A stretch of 64,000 nt of DNA from an uncultured Paracoccaceae bacterium (GTDB lineage: Bacteria > Pseudomonadota > Alphaproteobacteria > Rhodobacterales > Rhodobacteraceae). Positions within the stretch are counted from its first letter, which is position 1. Each line of letters opens with the position of its first letter. The translations under genes and the position numbers were made by a program. The DNA is taken from NCBI GenBank assembly GCA_947493745.1, contig CANLSM010000009.1, positions 1 through 64,000 of the forward strand. Reading direction: 5' to 3'. This document shows, one piece after another, positions 35,038-44,200 of the stretch. The notes beneath the pieces are model-generated. The model saw only the letters and a list, made by a program, of their open reading frames with translations, did not search any database and was not told the origin of the DNA.

Positions 35038-36327
35038 TCAGGGGGCGTGCGAGATCAGGTGGGCGAAGGAGCCACAGGTTCTGCCAACCTGCAGGCCCAT
35101 CGGTGGCAGCGCGGTGCCCGCGGCATCGGACGCCTCAAAGAGAGCGGTGCTGCCGGCCTGTTTTGTGATCGTTGCATAGTGGAACTCATGTGCGGACAGC
35201 CTGCCTTGCCAGGGAAGCGGTCCGCCCTGGGTGAGTGTTCGATAACCAAGCGAGAGTTTGCGTTTTGCAAAAGAGGTTTCCACCGGCAGCAGGCCTGCCA
35301 TGGGGTGGGTTTGCCCGGTGGCGTCCTCAAGTGTCTCGCCAAGCGTCATGAAGCCGCCGCACTCGCCATAGATCAGTTTGTCCGTCGCGCTTTCGCGCAG
35401 GCTTTGCATGAAGCGGGTTGCCGAAGACAGCCGGGCTGCGTGCAGTTCGGGATAGCCGCCGGGCAGGAACACCGCATCGGCGTCGGGCGGGACCGGTTCG
35501 TTCTCAAGCGGCGAGAAGGGCAGGATTTCGGCGCCCTGTGCCCGCCAGTCCTGGAGGTGATGCGGATAGGCAAACGAGAAGGCGATGTCCTGCGCGACAG
35601 CGATCTTCTGGCCGAGCGGCAAAAGCCGTTTGAGCGGACCGTCTGGCTGCAAGGGTTCGGTCGCCTCCATGATTGCATCCAGATCAAGATGGGTCGCGCA
35701 AAGGGAGGCCGCGCGTTCGAGGAAAATCTCAAGGTCCGGGTTTTCCATTGCCTGCACGAGGCCAAGATGGCGCTCTGGCAGTGTCAGGTCCGGTGATCTC
35801 GGAAGGCTTCCCAGGATCGGCACATCAAGTGCGGTCATGGATCGGTGGATCATCGCCTCGTGACGCGCGGACCCGATGCGGTTCAGGATGACACCGGCGA
35901 TGTGAAGATGCGGGTGAAGCTGGCGCAGTCCGGCAACCGGAAGGACAAGCGACTGCGCCGCTCTGGCGGCGTCCAGGATGAGGATCACCGGCAGGCCGAG
36001 ATCTGCTGCGAGATCCGCGGTCGAGCCCCTCCCGTCGGGAAAGGCGCCGTCGAGCACACCCATCGCGCCTTCGATCAGCAGGACGGTCCCGGGCTGATCC
36101 GAGGCACGGGCGCGCAGGCTGCCGTTGTCCATGGCCCATGCGTCCAGCGTCACCGAGGGATGGCCGCTGGCGGCCTGATGGAATTGAGGGTCGATGTAAT
36201 CGGGGCCGCTCTTTGCGCCGGAAACCGCGATGCCGCGGTTCTTCAATGCGCGCAACACCCCGAGTGTGACGAGTGTTTTGCCAGCGTTCGAGCTTGGAGC
36301 CGACAGGACCAGTCCGCGGCGGGCCAT
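35038..36327 (-). CDS. cobB: Cobyrinate a,c-diamide synthase (hydrogenobyrinate type)
   Basis: A 429-residue enzyme that amidates the a and c side chains of the corrin ring using glutamine and ATP. The N-terminal dethiobiotin-synthase-like ATPase has SAPSSNAGKTLVTLGVL, followed by SGPDYIDPQFH. The C-terminal glutaminase-like domain has FLPGGYPEL and the nucleophile in YGECGGFMTLGE. Because the cluster has aerobic CobN, hydrogenobyrinic acid is the likely substrate. The ATG at 36327 overlaps the cobA stop by one base (TGATG). Confidence 0.94.
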   Translation of the reverse strand: MARRGLVLSAPSSNAGKTLVTLGVLRALKNRGIAVSGAKSGPDYIDPQFHQAASGHPSVTLDAWAMDNGSLRARASDQPGTVLLIEGAMGVLDGAFPDGRGSTADLAADLGLPVILILDAARAAQSLVLPVAGLRQLHPHLHIAGVILNRIGSARHEAMIHRSMTALDVPILGSLPRSPDLTLPERHLGLVQAMENPDLEIFLERAASLCATHLDLDAIMEATEPLQPDGPLKRLLPLGQKIAVAQDIAFSFAYPHHLQDWRAQGAEILPFSPLENEPVPPDADAVFLPGGYPELHAARLSSATRFMQSLRESATDKLIYGECGGFMTLGETLEDATGQTHPMAGLLPVETSFAKRKLSLGYRTLTQGGPLPWQGRLSAHEFHYATITKQAGSTALFEASDAAGTALPPMGLQVGRTCGSFAHLISHAP

Positions 36328-37184
36328 CAGCTTACATCGGCAATGCGGCCGGTTCCCAGCGGGTCCGTGTTGCGTGCCGGTTCGCCCTGCAACTGCCCGA
36401 CCCAATCGAGTGTCTGACGCATCAGGGCCACACGGCCGATGCAGATGATTGCGGGAGGCTCCAGCCCGGCAGCCTCGATATCACGCGCGGCTGTTCCCAG
36501 AGTGGTTTCCAGAACAGACATGTCAGGCAGGCTGGCGCGGCAGACCACGGCGACCGGCTCTCCCGCCTGTCGTCCGGCTGCGATCAATCGTGCGGTGATC
36601 TGGGCCAGATGCTTGATGGCCATATACATGACGATAACCGGGGAACCCTTGGCGATGGCCTCCCAGTCAATCGAACTGGGCGCAAGGCCCGACTGGTCGT
36701 GACCAGTGAGGAAGGTGACCGCCTGATTGACATCGCGATGGGTAGCCGGAATACCCGCATAGGCAAGCCCGCCGATGCCCGCCGTGATCCCCGGCGTGAC
36801 GCGGATCGGCACACCAGCCTGAACAAGTGTCTGAGCTTCCTCGCCGCCGCGCCCGAAAACGAAGGGATCACCGCCCTTGAGGCGCAGAACGCGTTTGCCC
36901 GCACCGGCCAGTTCAATCAGGCGCAGCGAGATATCGCGCTGTTTGGGCGAGGGCTTGCCGCCACGCTTGCCTGCATAGATCACCTCGGCCCCCGGACGAC
37001 GCCAGTCCAGCAGACGCTCGTCCACCAGCGCGTCATAGACAATCACATCCGCCTGTCGCAGAGCATTCAGTCCGTGCAGGGTCATAAGCCCCGGATCGCC
37101 GGGGCCAGCACCGATCAGCCAGACGAGACCGGGCGCAAAAACGGGCCAGTCATGATCAGGAAGGGCAGGGGCTTTTTCTGTCAT
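36327..37184 (-). CDS. cobA: Uroporphyrinogen-III C-methyltransferase
   Basis: A 285-residue SAM-dependent enzyme that makes precorrin-2, the entry to cobalamin and siroheme. It shows VWLIGAGPGDPGLMTLHG at about 21-38, RLKGGDPFVFGRGGEEA at about 100-116, and VTPGITAGIGGLAYAGIP. It is a single-domain SUMT with no CysG oxidase/ferrochelatase part. It is first in the short cobA-cobB minus-strand unit, divergent from cbiD over about 100 bases. Confidence 0.95.
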   Translation of the reverse strand: MTEKAPALPDHDWPVFAPGLVWLIGAGPGDPGLMTLHGLNALRQADVIVYDALVDERLLDWRRPGAEVIYAGKRGGKPSPKQRDISLRLIELAGAGKRVLRLKGGDPFVFGRGGEEAQTLVQAGVPIRVTPGITAGIGGLAYAGIPATHRDVNQAVTFLTGHDQSGLAPSSIDWEAIAKGSPVIVMYMAIKHLAQITARLIAAGRQAGEPVAVVCRASLPDMSVLETTLGTAARDIEAAGLEPPAIICIGRVALMRQTLDWVGQLQGEPARNTDPLGTGRIADVS

Positions 37185-37282
37185 GCCCTTTCAATATCGT
37201 CTCCTTTTTGGAATGGCGAGAGTTGATGCGACACTTCCCGGGCGTTAGCGTCACGCCAGAGATCCAGACGAGGCAGATTTTC

Positions 37283-38347
37283 ATGCGGGCAAAGCCCCAA
37301 TCCGATCTGAGGACCGGCTTTACGACCGGAGCCTGTGCGACGGCGGCGACCCGGGCGGCTTATCTGGCGCTCACCACCGGTTCCTGGATCAGCCCGGTGG
37401 AGATCATCTTGCCGAAGGGTCAGAGGCCCTCGTTTGAGCTGGCCGAGACGGAGCAGGGGCCGGATTGGGCCCGCGCCGTGGTGCAAAAGGACGCGGGCGA
37501 CGACCCCGATGTCACGCATGGCGCCCTGATCTGCGTGAAAGTCTCGTTCGGACCCACAGGTGAGGGCGTGAGGTTTCGCGCCGGACCGGGCGTTGGCACG
37601 GTCACAAGGCCGGGTCTGCCGATCGCGCCCGGCGAGGCTGCAATCAATCCGGTACCGCGCCGGATGATGGAGGCCGTGATCGCGCAGGAGCCGGGGCCGG
37701 GGGATGTGATCATCGAGATATCCGTTCCCGGCGGCGCCGCGCTTGCGAAAAAGACCTGGAACCCGAGGCTGGGGATCGAGGGAGGGATATCGATCCTAGG
37801 AACCACCGGGATCGTGCGCCCTTATTCATGTGCGGCCTGGATTGCATCCATTCATCGGGGCATCGATGTGGCGCGCGCCAATGGCGAGATGCACGTGGCC
37901 GGCAGCACGGGTGCGACGTCGGAGCGGGTGGCACAGATCCATCTCGGACTGCCGGATCATGCAATGCTGGATATGGGTGATTTCGCGGGCGGAATGCTGA
38001 AATATCTTCGCAGACATCCCGTCGCGCGGGTCACGGTGGCAGGTGGTTTCGGCAAGCTGACAAAGCTTGCCCAAGGGGCGCTGGATCTGCATTCGTCCCG
38101 GTCTCAGGTGGATCTCAGGCAGCTTGCTGACTGGGCCGGGAGGCCGGAGCTTGAAGGCTGCAACACGGCAATGGAGGTCCTGTCGGTCGCAGGTCCGCTT
38201 CTGGCCGCGGATGTTGCCCGGCGTGGGCGCCTCACCGCCCTTGAGGTTCTGAAGGGCACGGATATCGAACTCGATACGCTGATTGTCGGGCGGGACGGGC
38301 GGTTGCAGGCTTGGGCGGACGCGGATGGAGGGCATGTGTTTGCCTGA
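37283..38347 (+). CDS. cbiD: Cobalt-precorrin-5B C1-methyltransferase CbiD
   Basis: A 354-residue protein with the CbiD signature LRTGFTTGACATAATRAAYL at residues 9-28, then GGISILGTTGIVRPYS near 170 and VTVAGGFGKLTKLAQG near 250. It methylates C1 during ring contraction. CbiD belongs to the anaerobic route, whereas cobN and cobK in this cluster are of the aerobic type, so the pathway here is a hybrid. The start at 37283 is chosen by family length; an upstream in-frame ATG at 37208 lies against the cobA promoter. Confidence 0.92.
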   Translation: MRAKPQSDLRTGFTTGACATAATRAAYLALTTGSWISPVEIILPKGQRPSFELAETEQGPDWARAVVQKDAGDDPDVTHGALICVKVSFGPTGEGVRFRAGPGVGTVTRPGLPIAPGEAAINPVPRRMMEAVIAQEPGPGDVIIEISVPGGAALAKKTWNPRLGIEGGISILGTTGIVRPYSCAAWIASIHRGIDVARANGEMHVAGSTGATSERVAQIHLGLPDHAMLDMGDFAGGMLKYLRRHPVARVTVAGGFGKLTKLAQGALDLHSSRSQVDLRQLADWAGRPELEGCNTAMEVLSVAGPLLAADVARRGRLTALEVLKGTDIELDTLIVGRDGRLQAWADADGGHVFA

Positions 38348-39083
38348 CATTCTTCTGCTTGGCGGTACGGCCGAGGCTCGCGCCCTTGCCATGCGGCTGT
38401 CGGATATGCGGATGGATGTTGTCGTGTCTTTGGCCGGGGTGACGGATCAGCCTGCCGACTATCGCCATCCGCTCCGAACCGGCGGGTTTGGCGGCGTGGA
38501 AGGTCTCGCCAATCACATCAGGGGGAAGGGCTATGCAGCCGTCATCGATGCAACCCATCCCTTTGCGGTGCAGATAAGCGGGAATGCAGTCGCTGCATCC
38601 TTGGCGGCTGGCGTCCCCTGTGTGCGGTTGACACGTCCCCAATGGCAGGCCAAGCATGGAGATATCTGGCACCGTGTCAAAGACTTAGGGTGCGCTGTTG
38701 ATAGCGTGCCCACGGATGCGAGAGTTTTTGCGACAACCGGATCGGGGACATTTGCGCACTTTGCGACGGAGGAGCGATTCTGGACCCTGCTGAGGGTTAT
38801 CAGACACCCCGAGAACCCGACCATGAAGCGCGGGCAATTGCGCGTCGCTGATCCGCCTTTTCCGGTCGAGGACGAGGTTCGGCTGATGCGCGATCATCGG
38901 ATAACCCATGTGATCAGCAAAAACGCAGGCGGAAGTGGGACGGGCAAACTGCAGGCCGCCCGGAAACTCGGCCTGCCGGTGATCATGATTGATCGGCCGG
39001 TGCTGCCCGATTGCACGGCCGGGTTCACGGATATCGAGGCGGTTTGCAGTTGGCTGACCGACAATGTCGCTTTCCGCTCCTGA
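38334..39083 (+). CDS. cobK: Precorrin-6A reductase
   Basis: A 249-residue NADPH-dependent reductase that reduces the macrocycle of precorrin-6A. The nucleotide site is at the start (ILLLGGTAEARALAMRL), followed by VIDATHPFAVQISGNA near 65 and HVISKNAGGSGTGKLQAARKLGLPVIM near 200. The ATG at 38334 lies inside the end of cbiD (14-base overlap) and follows GGAGGG, so the two are coupled. The next gene, hupE, has its own riboswitch. Confidence 0.93.
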   Translation: MCLPDILLLGGTAEARALAMRLSDMRMDVVVSLAGVTDQPADYRHPLRTGGFGGVEGLANHIRGKGYAAVIDATHPFAVQISGNAVAASLAAGVPCVRLTRPQWQAKHGDIWHRVKDLGCAVDSVPTDARVFATTGSGTFAHFATEERFWTLLRVIRHPENPTMKRGQLRVADPPFPVEDEVRLMRDHRITHVISKNAGGSGTGKLQAARKLGLPVIMIDRPVLPDCTAGFTDIEAVCSWLTDNVAFRS

Positions 39084-39141
39084 TATGCCTTGCGTTGCTT
39101 GACATCGCTTGAGACCTGCCGCCATAAAAGCGGCATAAGGT

Positions 39142-39346
39142 GTCCGACATGAGCGCAAAGCGTGCATTAGGGCTGAAAAGGGAACATGAAACGGGCCGAC
39201 CCATATCGGGGGCTCGCAACCATGGCCGCCCCCGCGACTGTAGGCGGAGAGTCGGTGCCATCAATGCCACTGGGCCAGCGGGTTCGGGAAGGCAGGCATG
39301 CAGACGCTGATCCGTGAGCCAGGAGACCTGCCTTGATCTGTCGGAC
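39142..39346 (+). promoter_or_regulatory. Cobalamin riboswitch aptamer (with upstream promoter)
   Basis: The B12 box AGCCAGGAGACCTGCC is at 39317-39332. AAAAGGGAA, GCCCCCGCGACTGTAGGC, ATGCCACTGGGCC and GGGAAGGC follow the known order of the aptamer core. The closing stem P1 pairs GTCCGACA (39142-39149) with TGTCGGAC (39339-39346). A promoter TTGACA (39099-39104), 18 bases, CATAAA (39123-39128) puts the start just upstream. It precedes hupE and, through it, cobW-cobN-cobO-cobQ. Confidence 0.93.
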
Positions 39347-39433
39347 CGGCGTGTCCGGCGGGACCGTGAAACGGGCGGGGTGCTCCGTGTCGCGACGCTG
39401 ACGATGACTGTCGTCACGCCGTGCCGTGCGCTT

Positions 39434-39455
39434 CTCTCCCAAGTGACTTGGAGAG
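39434..39455 (+). promoter_or_regulatory. Shine-Dalgarno-masking hairpin of the hupE riboswitch
   Basis: CTCTCC (39434-39439) pairs with GGAGAG (39450-39455), with inner AAGT/ACTT pairing. GGAGAG is the hupE ribosome site, six bases before the ATG at 39462. This suggests the riboswitch acts on translation. Confidence 0.6.
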
Positions 39456-39461
39456 ATATAG

Positions 39462-40103
39462 ATGTTGAATTTCAAATACTTACCAGCAAGTCTTGGTGCC
39501 TTGGTCTTGTCCGGCGCGCCCGCGCTGGCGCATCACCCCCTGGGGGGCGGCACGCCTGAGACCTTCGGGCATGGCCTCCTGTCAGGTGTCGGCCATCCGA
39601 TGCTGGGCATCGATCACTTCGCCTTCATCGTCGCGATGGCCTTTGCCGCCGTTGCGATGGGACGGCTGGTGAGCGCGCCGCTGGCATTTCTCGGGGCGTC
39701 GCTCATGGGCGTTCTGATCGCCTGGGGTGGGGTGCAACTGCCGATGGTCGAGCTGATCGTGGCCCTTTCCGCGACTGTTATCGGTGTTATCGTGCTGTCG
39801 GGGCGGACGCTCTCCCTGCCGGTTGCGCTCAGCTTTTTTGCCTTTGCCGGTCTCTTTCATGGACACGCCTATGGCGGCGCGATCATCGGGGCGGAACCCA
39901 CACCGGTCGTGGCCTATCTGATTGGCCTCTTTGCTGTGCAGTATGCCATCGCTCTTGCAGCCGGTTTCGTGGCAATGAAGGTCTGGAGTGCGGCATCGGC
40001 TCGGGATCTGCCGCTGCGTCTCGCCGGTGGCGTGACAGCCGGTATCGGGTTCACGTTCCTCTTTGAGAACCTGGAGACGATGGCCTTCGGCCCGGTCGTC
40101 TGA
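39462..40103 (+). CDS. HupE/UreJ family protein, probable cobalt transporter
   Basis: A 213-residue membrane protein. A signal peptide (residues 1-23, ending ALA-HHP) is followed by the HupE signature HPLGGGTPETFGHGLLSGVGHPMLGIDHFAF and by about six membrane segments, with further metal-ligand-like histidines in GLFHGHAYGG. Family members carry nickel or cobalt. Because a B12 riboswitch controls this copy and cobalt-inserting cobN is downstream, cobalt is the likely substrate (inference from regulation). Confidence 0.88.
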   Translation: MLNFKYLPASLGALVLSGAPALAHHPLGGGTPETFGHGLLSGVGHPMLGIDHFAFIVAMAFAAVAMGRLVSAPLAFLGASLMGVLIAWGGVQLPMVELIVALSATVIGVIVLSGRTLSLPVALSFFAFAGLFHGHAYGGAIIGAEPTPVVAYLIGLFAVQYAIALAAGFVAMKVWSAASARDLPLRLAGGVTAGIGFTFLFENLETMAFGPVV

Positions 40104-40205
40104 GATCCCGATTTGCAAGGCCGCGCGGGATCCGTGCGGCTTTGACCACCCGAACGACTTTTCGGCAACCGGCACTGTTCGCAGTGCGATGGAAGAGGTC
40201 CGCCT

Positions 40206-41264
40206 ATGGCACAGAAGATCCCCGCAACCGTGATCACCGGTTTCCTTGGCGCGGGCAAGACGACGCTCGTGCGGCACCTGCTGCAGAATGCGAACGGCAA
40301 ACGTATTGCGCTCATCATCAATGAGTTCGGCGATCTCGGCGTCGATGGCGAGGTTCTGAAGGGCTGCGGCGAGGAAACCTGCCGCGAGGAGGATATCGTC
40401 GAGCTCTCCAATGGTTGCATCTGCTGCACGGTCGCGGATGATTTCATTCCGACGATGGAGGCGCTTCTGGCGCGCAACGAGCTTCCCGATCATATCGTCA
40501 TCGAGACCTCCGGACTGGCCTTGCCGCAACCCCTGGTCCGTGCGTTCAACTGGCCCGATATCCGCACAAAGGTGACGGTAGACGGAGTGGTGACCGTCGT
40601 TGACGGCCCGGCCGTGCGTGACGGTCTTTTCGCCCATGATCACGCCGCGATTGATGCGCAGCGCAGCGCGGACGAGATGCTGGATCACGAAACACCGCTC
40701 TCGGAGTTGTTCGAGGATCAGCTTGCCTGCGCTGACATGGTGGTTGTGAACAAGCGGGACCTGATGGAAGGCGAAGAGGCGACAAGCCTCACAGCCCATC
40801 TGAAATCGGAGACCCGCGCCGGGGTGCAGGTCATCTCGGCTGATCACGGCGCGGTCAGCCCGTCGGTTCTGCTTGGGCTCGGGATGGGTGCAGAAGGTGA
40901 TCTGGACGCGCGCCACGAGGTTCATCACCACCATCACCATGATGACGAGGATGATCACCACCACGATCATCATGACCATGACGATTTTGAAAGCTTTGTG
41001 GTGGATCTGGGCGAATTGCCGGATGCGGACGGATTTGTCGCGGCTCTGCCCGAGGTGATCAGGGCGCATAACATCTTGCGGCTCAAAGGGTTTGCCGCTG
41101 TTTCCGGCAAGCCGATGCGGTTGACGATCCAGGCGGTCGGACCACGGGTGGACAGCTATTTCGACCGGGCCTTTGGCGGGCCGGAGGAGCGCTCCACCCG
41201 GCTGGTTGTGATAGGCCAGGCGGGTCTGGACCAGCAAGCGATCCGGGCAGCGCTGGCGGCTTGA
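40206..41264 (+). CDS. cobW: CobW family GTPase (cobalt chaperone)
   Basis: A 352-residue G3E GTPase. The P loop TGFLGAGKTTLVRH is near residues 11-24, the metal site CICC in SNGCICCTV near 75, and the guanine motif NKRD near 182. Between residues 240 and 262 there is a run very rich in His and Asp (two clusters of histidines) typical of CobW. It probably loads cobalt for CobN, whose gene overlaps the stop by one base (TGATG). hupE lies 102 bases upstream, so metal uptake, chaperone and chelatase are consecutive. Confidence 0.93.
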   Translation: MAQKIPATVITGFLGAGKTTLVRHLLQNANGKRIALIINEFGDLGVDGEVLKGCGEETCREEDIVELSNGCICCTVADDFIPTMEALLARNELPDHIVIETSGLALPQPLVRAFNWPDIRTKVTVDGVVTVVDGPAVRDGLFAHDHAAIDAQRSADEMLDHETPLSELFEDQLACADMVVVNKRDLMEGEEATSLTAHLKSETRAGVQVISADHGAVSPSVLLGLGMGAEGDLDARHEVHHHHHHDDEDDHHHDHHDHDDFESFVVDLGELPDADGFVAALPEVIRAHNILRLKGFAAVSGKPMRLTIQAVGPRVDSYFDRAFGGPEERSTRLVVIGQAGLDQQAIRAALAA

Positions 41265-44200
41265 TGCATCTTCTGGCTGCACAACCGGGCGACATCTCGG
41301 ACGGAAGTGAGCCGGTCGATCCGGGGCAAAGCCCGGCAGATGTGATTTTCATCTCGGCGGCAGACACCGAGCTTGCGGCCCTTTCCGAAGCGCGCGCCGA
41401 GCTGGGCGATGCCGCCCCAAGCCTGCGGCTGGCACAGCTTGGCTGGTTGAAGCATCCGCTATCGGTCGATCTCTACCTTGAGAATACAGGCTGCAAGTCG
41501 CGGTTGGTCGTGATCCGGCTGCTGGGTGGCGAGGCCTACTGGCCCTATGGGCTTGAGCAGTTCTCGATCCGGCTGAGGGCAGCTGGCGTGCCGCTTGTGG
41601 TTCTGCCTGGCGACGATAAACCGGACGCGACACTGCGCGAATTTTCGACCGTCGCGTCAGAGGATTGGGAAGCGCTTTGGGCCTACATGGTCGAGGGCGG
41701 ACCGCAGAATGCCACGAATTTCCTGAGACTTTGCAAGGTGATGCTGGATGGCGGCGAAAGACCTGCGCAGGCCAGTCCGTTGCTGCGGGCGGGACCCTAC
41801 TGGCCGGGCTCCCGGAGCGCGCTTCTTGAGGATGTGCGTGAATACTGGACAAAGGGCGCGCCGGTCGCTGCGATCGTGTTTTACCGGGCGCTTCTGCAGG
41901 GCGCGGGTCTGCACCCGGTCAACCGGCTGGTCAAGGCGCTGATGCGCGAGGGGCTCAACCCGCTGCCGATCTTCGTGGCATCGCTGAAGGACCCCATCTC
42001 CGCAGCCACGCTGGAGCAGATATTTGCGAAGGCCGCACCGGATGTGGTCTTGAACGCGACGAGTTTTGCGGTCTCTTCGCCCGCGTCGGAGCTTTGGAAC
42101 AAGGATCGCGTGCCGACACCGCTTGATGCCCCCGGTGCGCCGGTGCTTCAGGTCATCCTGTCCGCGAGTTCCGAAGATATCTGGGAGGGCGCGCAATCGG
42201 GCTTGTCGGCGCGGGACATCGCCATGAATGTTGCCTTGCCCGAGGTCGATGGTCGCATTCTGGCGCGTGCCGTCAGTTTCAAGGGCGAGGCCTACTACGA
42301 CGAGGCGACGGAATGCGCGATCTCCGCCTACAGAGCGCGGGGCGACCGGGTGACGTTCTCGGCAAGGCTTGCGGCGAGATGGGCGGGGCTGAGTGCGGCA
42401 CCGATCTCCGACAAGCGGGTCGGGCTGATTCTGGCCAACTATCCCAACAAGGACGGGCGCCTGGCCAATGGCGTCGGTCTCGACACGCCCGCCGCAACCA
42501 TCGAGGTGCTGCGGTCCATGCAGGCGGCGGGATACCAGATCACCGGGATGCCGCAAGATGGTGCGGATCTGATGGAGATCATTCAGGCCGGACCGACCAA
42601 CTGGCTGGTTGACAGGGCAACACGGACCGGTGGTGAACGCCTCACGCTTGAGGCCTATCTCAAGCACTACCGGACGCTGCCGCTTGATGCCCGCAACGCG
42701 ATCGAGGCGCGCTGGGGCCGGGCCGAGGATGATCCGTTTCTGGCCGAGGACGGCCTTGCCCTGTCGATCTTTCGCTTTGGCAATGTTGCTGTCGGGATCC
42801 AGCCGGCACGGGGCTATAACATCGATGCGGAGGAGACCTATCACGCCCCCGATCTGGTGCCGCCGCATAACTATCTTGCCTTCTATTTCTGGATGCGCGA
42901 GGCGTTCGGCGCAGCGGCCCTCATCCATATGGGCAAGCATGGCAATCTGGAATGGCTGCCGGGCAAGGCGGTCGCTCTGTCCGAGACCTGCTGGCCCGAG
43001 ATCGCCCTTGGTCCGATGCCGCATCTCTATCCTTTCATCGTGAATGATCCGGGCGAGGGGACGCAGGCCAAACGGCGGGCGCAGGCGGTGATCATCGACC
43101 ATCTGACACCGCCCCTGACACGCGCCGAGACGTACGGTCCGTTGCGCGATCTCGAAGCGCTGGTGGACGAGTATTACGACGCCTCAGGCGTCGATCCGCG
43201 CCGGGTCAAGCTGCTGCGCGATGAGATATTGGCGCTGACTCAGGCGACCGGTCTGGATCTCGATGCAGGGCTGGAGGGCGATGCGGACAGCCGGTTGCAG
43301 AAGCTCGATGCCTATCTGTGCGAGCTGAAAGAGGCGCAGATCCGCGACGGGCTGCATATCTTTGGCCAATCGCCGGAGGGACGGCTGAAGACTGATCTGA
43401 TTGCCGCTCTGGTGCGTCTGCCGCGGGGGGGTGGGGAAGGCTGTGATGCGTCCCTGATCCGGGCCTTGGCGGTCGATCTGGGCCTGCCTGCGGCGTTCGA
43501 CCCGCTCGATTGTGACATGGCCGCACCCTGGACTGGTGAGCGGCCCGAGGCGCTGGCGGTGAGCAATGATGTCTGGCGCAGCAATGGCGACACAGTCGAG
43601 CGGCTGGAGCTGCTGGCAGTAAAGCTGATCGACGGCGACACGCCGGGTGACTGGCCGAATGTCCTCGGTGTGCTGGAAAGTGTGCGCGACCGAGTGCTCC
43701 CTGCGGTGGAAACCTGTGGGTCGGCGGAGATGGCGGCGCTCCTCAGAGGCCTGGAAGGCCGCTTCGTCGCGCCGGGCCCTTCGGGCGCGCCCACACGAGG
43801 GCGTCTCGATGTGCTGCCGACCGGGCGCAATTTCTTTTCCGTGGACAGCCGCGCGGTTCCGACGCGGACGGCCTGGAAACTGGGGTGGAAGTCGGCCTCG
43901 CTCCTGATCGAACGACACCTGCAGGATCATGGCGACTGGCCCCGAACCATGGCGCTCACTGCCTGGGGGACCTCGAACATGCGCACCGGCGGTGACGACA
44001 TCGCACAGGTTCTGGCGCTGATGGGCGTCAAGCCACGCTGGGACGATGCGAGCCGACGGGTGACCGGTTTCGAGATCCTGCCACTTTCGACGCTCGGTCG
44101 CCCCCGGGTGGACATGACCTTGCGGATATCGGGCTTTTTTAGGGACGCCTTCCCCGCGCAGGTTGATCTGGTCGACAGCGCCGCGCGGGCCGTCATGGAA

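Noticed and set aside
39111-39120. Second GAGACCTGCC, resembling the B12 box
   Set aside because: It lies between the promoter elements, outside the aptamer, and none of the other riboswitch parts surround it; likely chance.
40918-40985. Short tandem repeat-like DNA rich in CAC, CAT and GAT
   Set aside because: This is the coding sequence of the metal-binding His/Asp run in CobW, not a DNA repeat element.
39582-41282. 566-residue minus-strand frame across hupE and cobW
   Set aside because: Spans two unrelated well-supported genes and an intergenic gap; runs of simple residues arise from the His-rich cobW segment read backwards.
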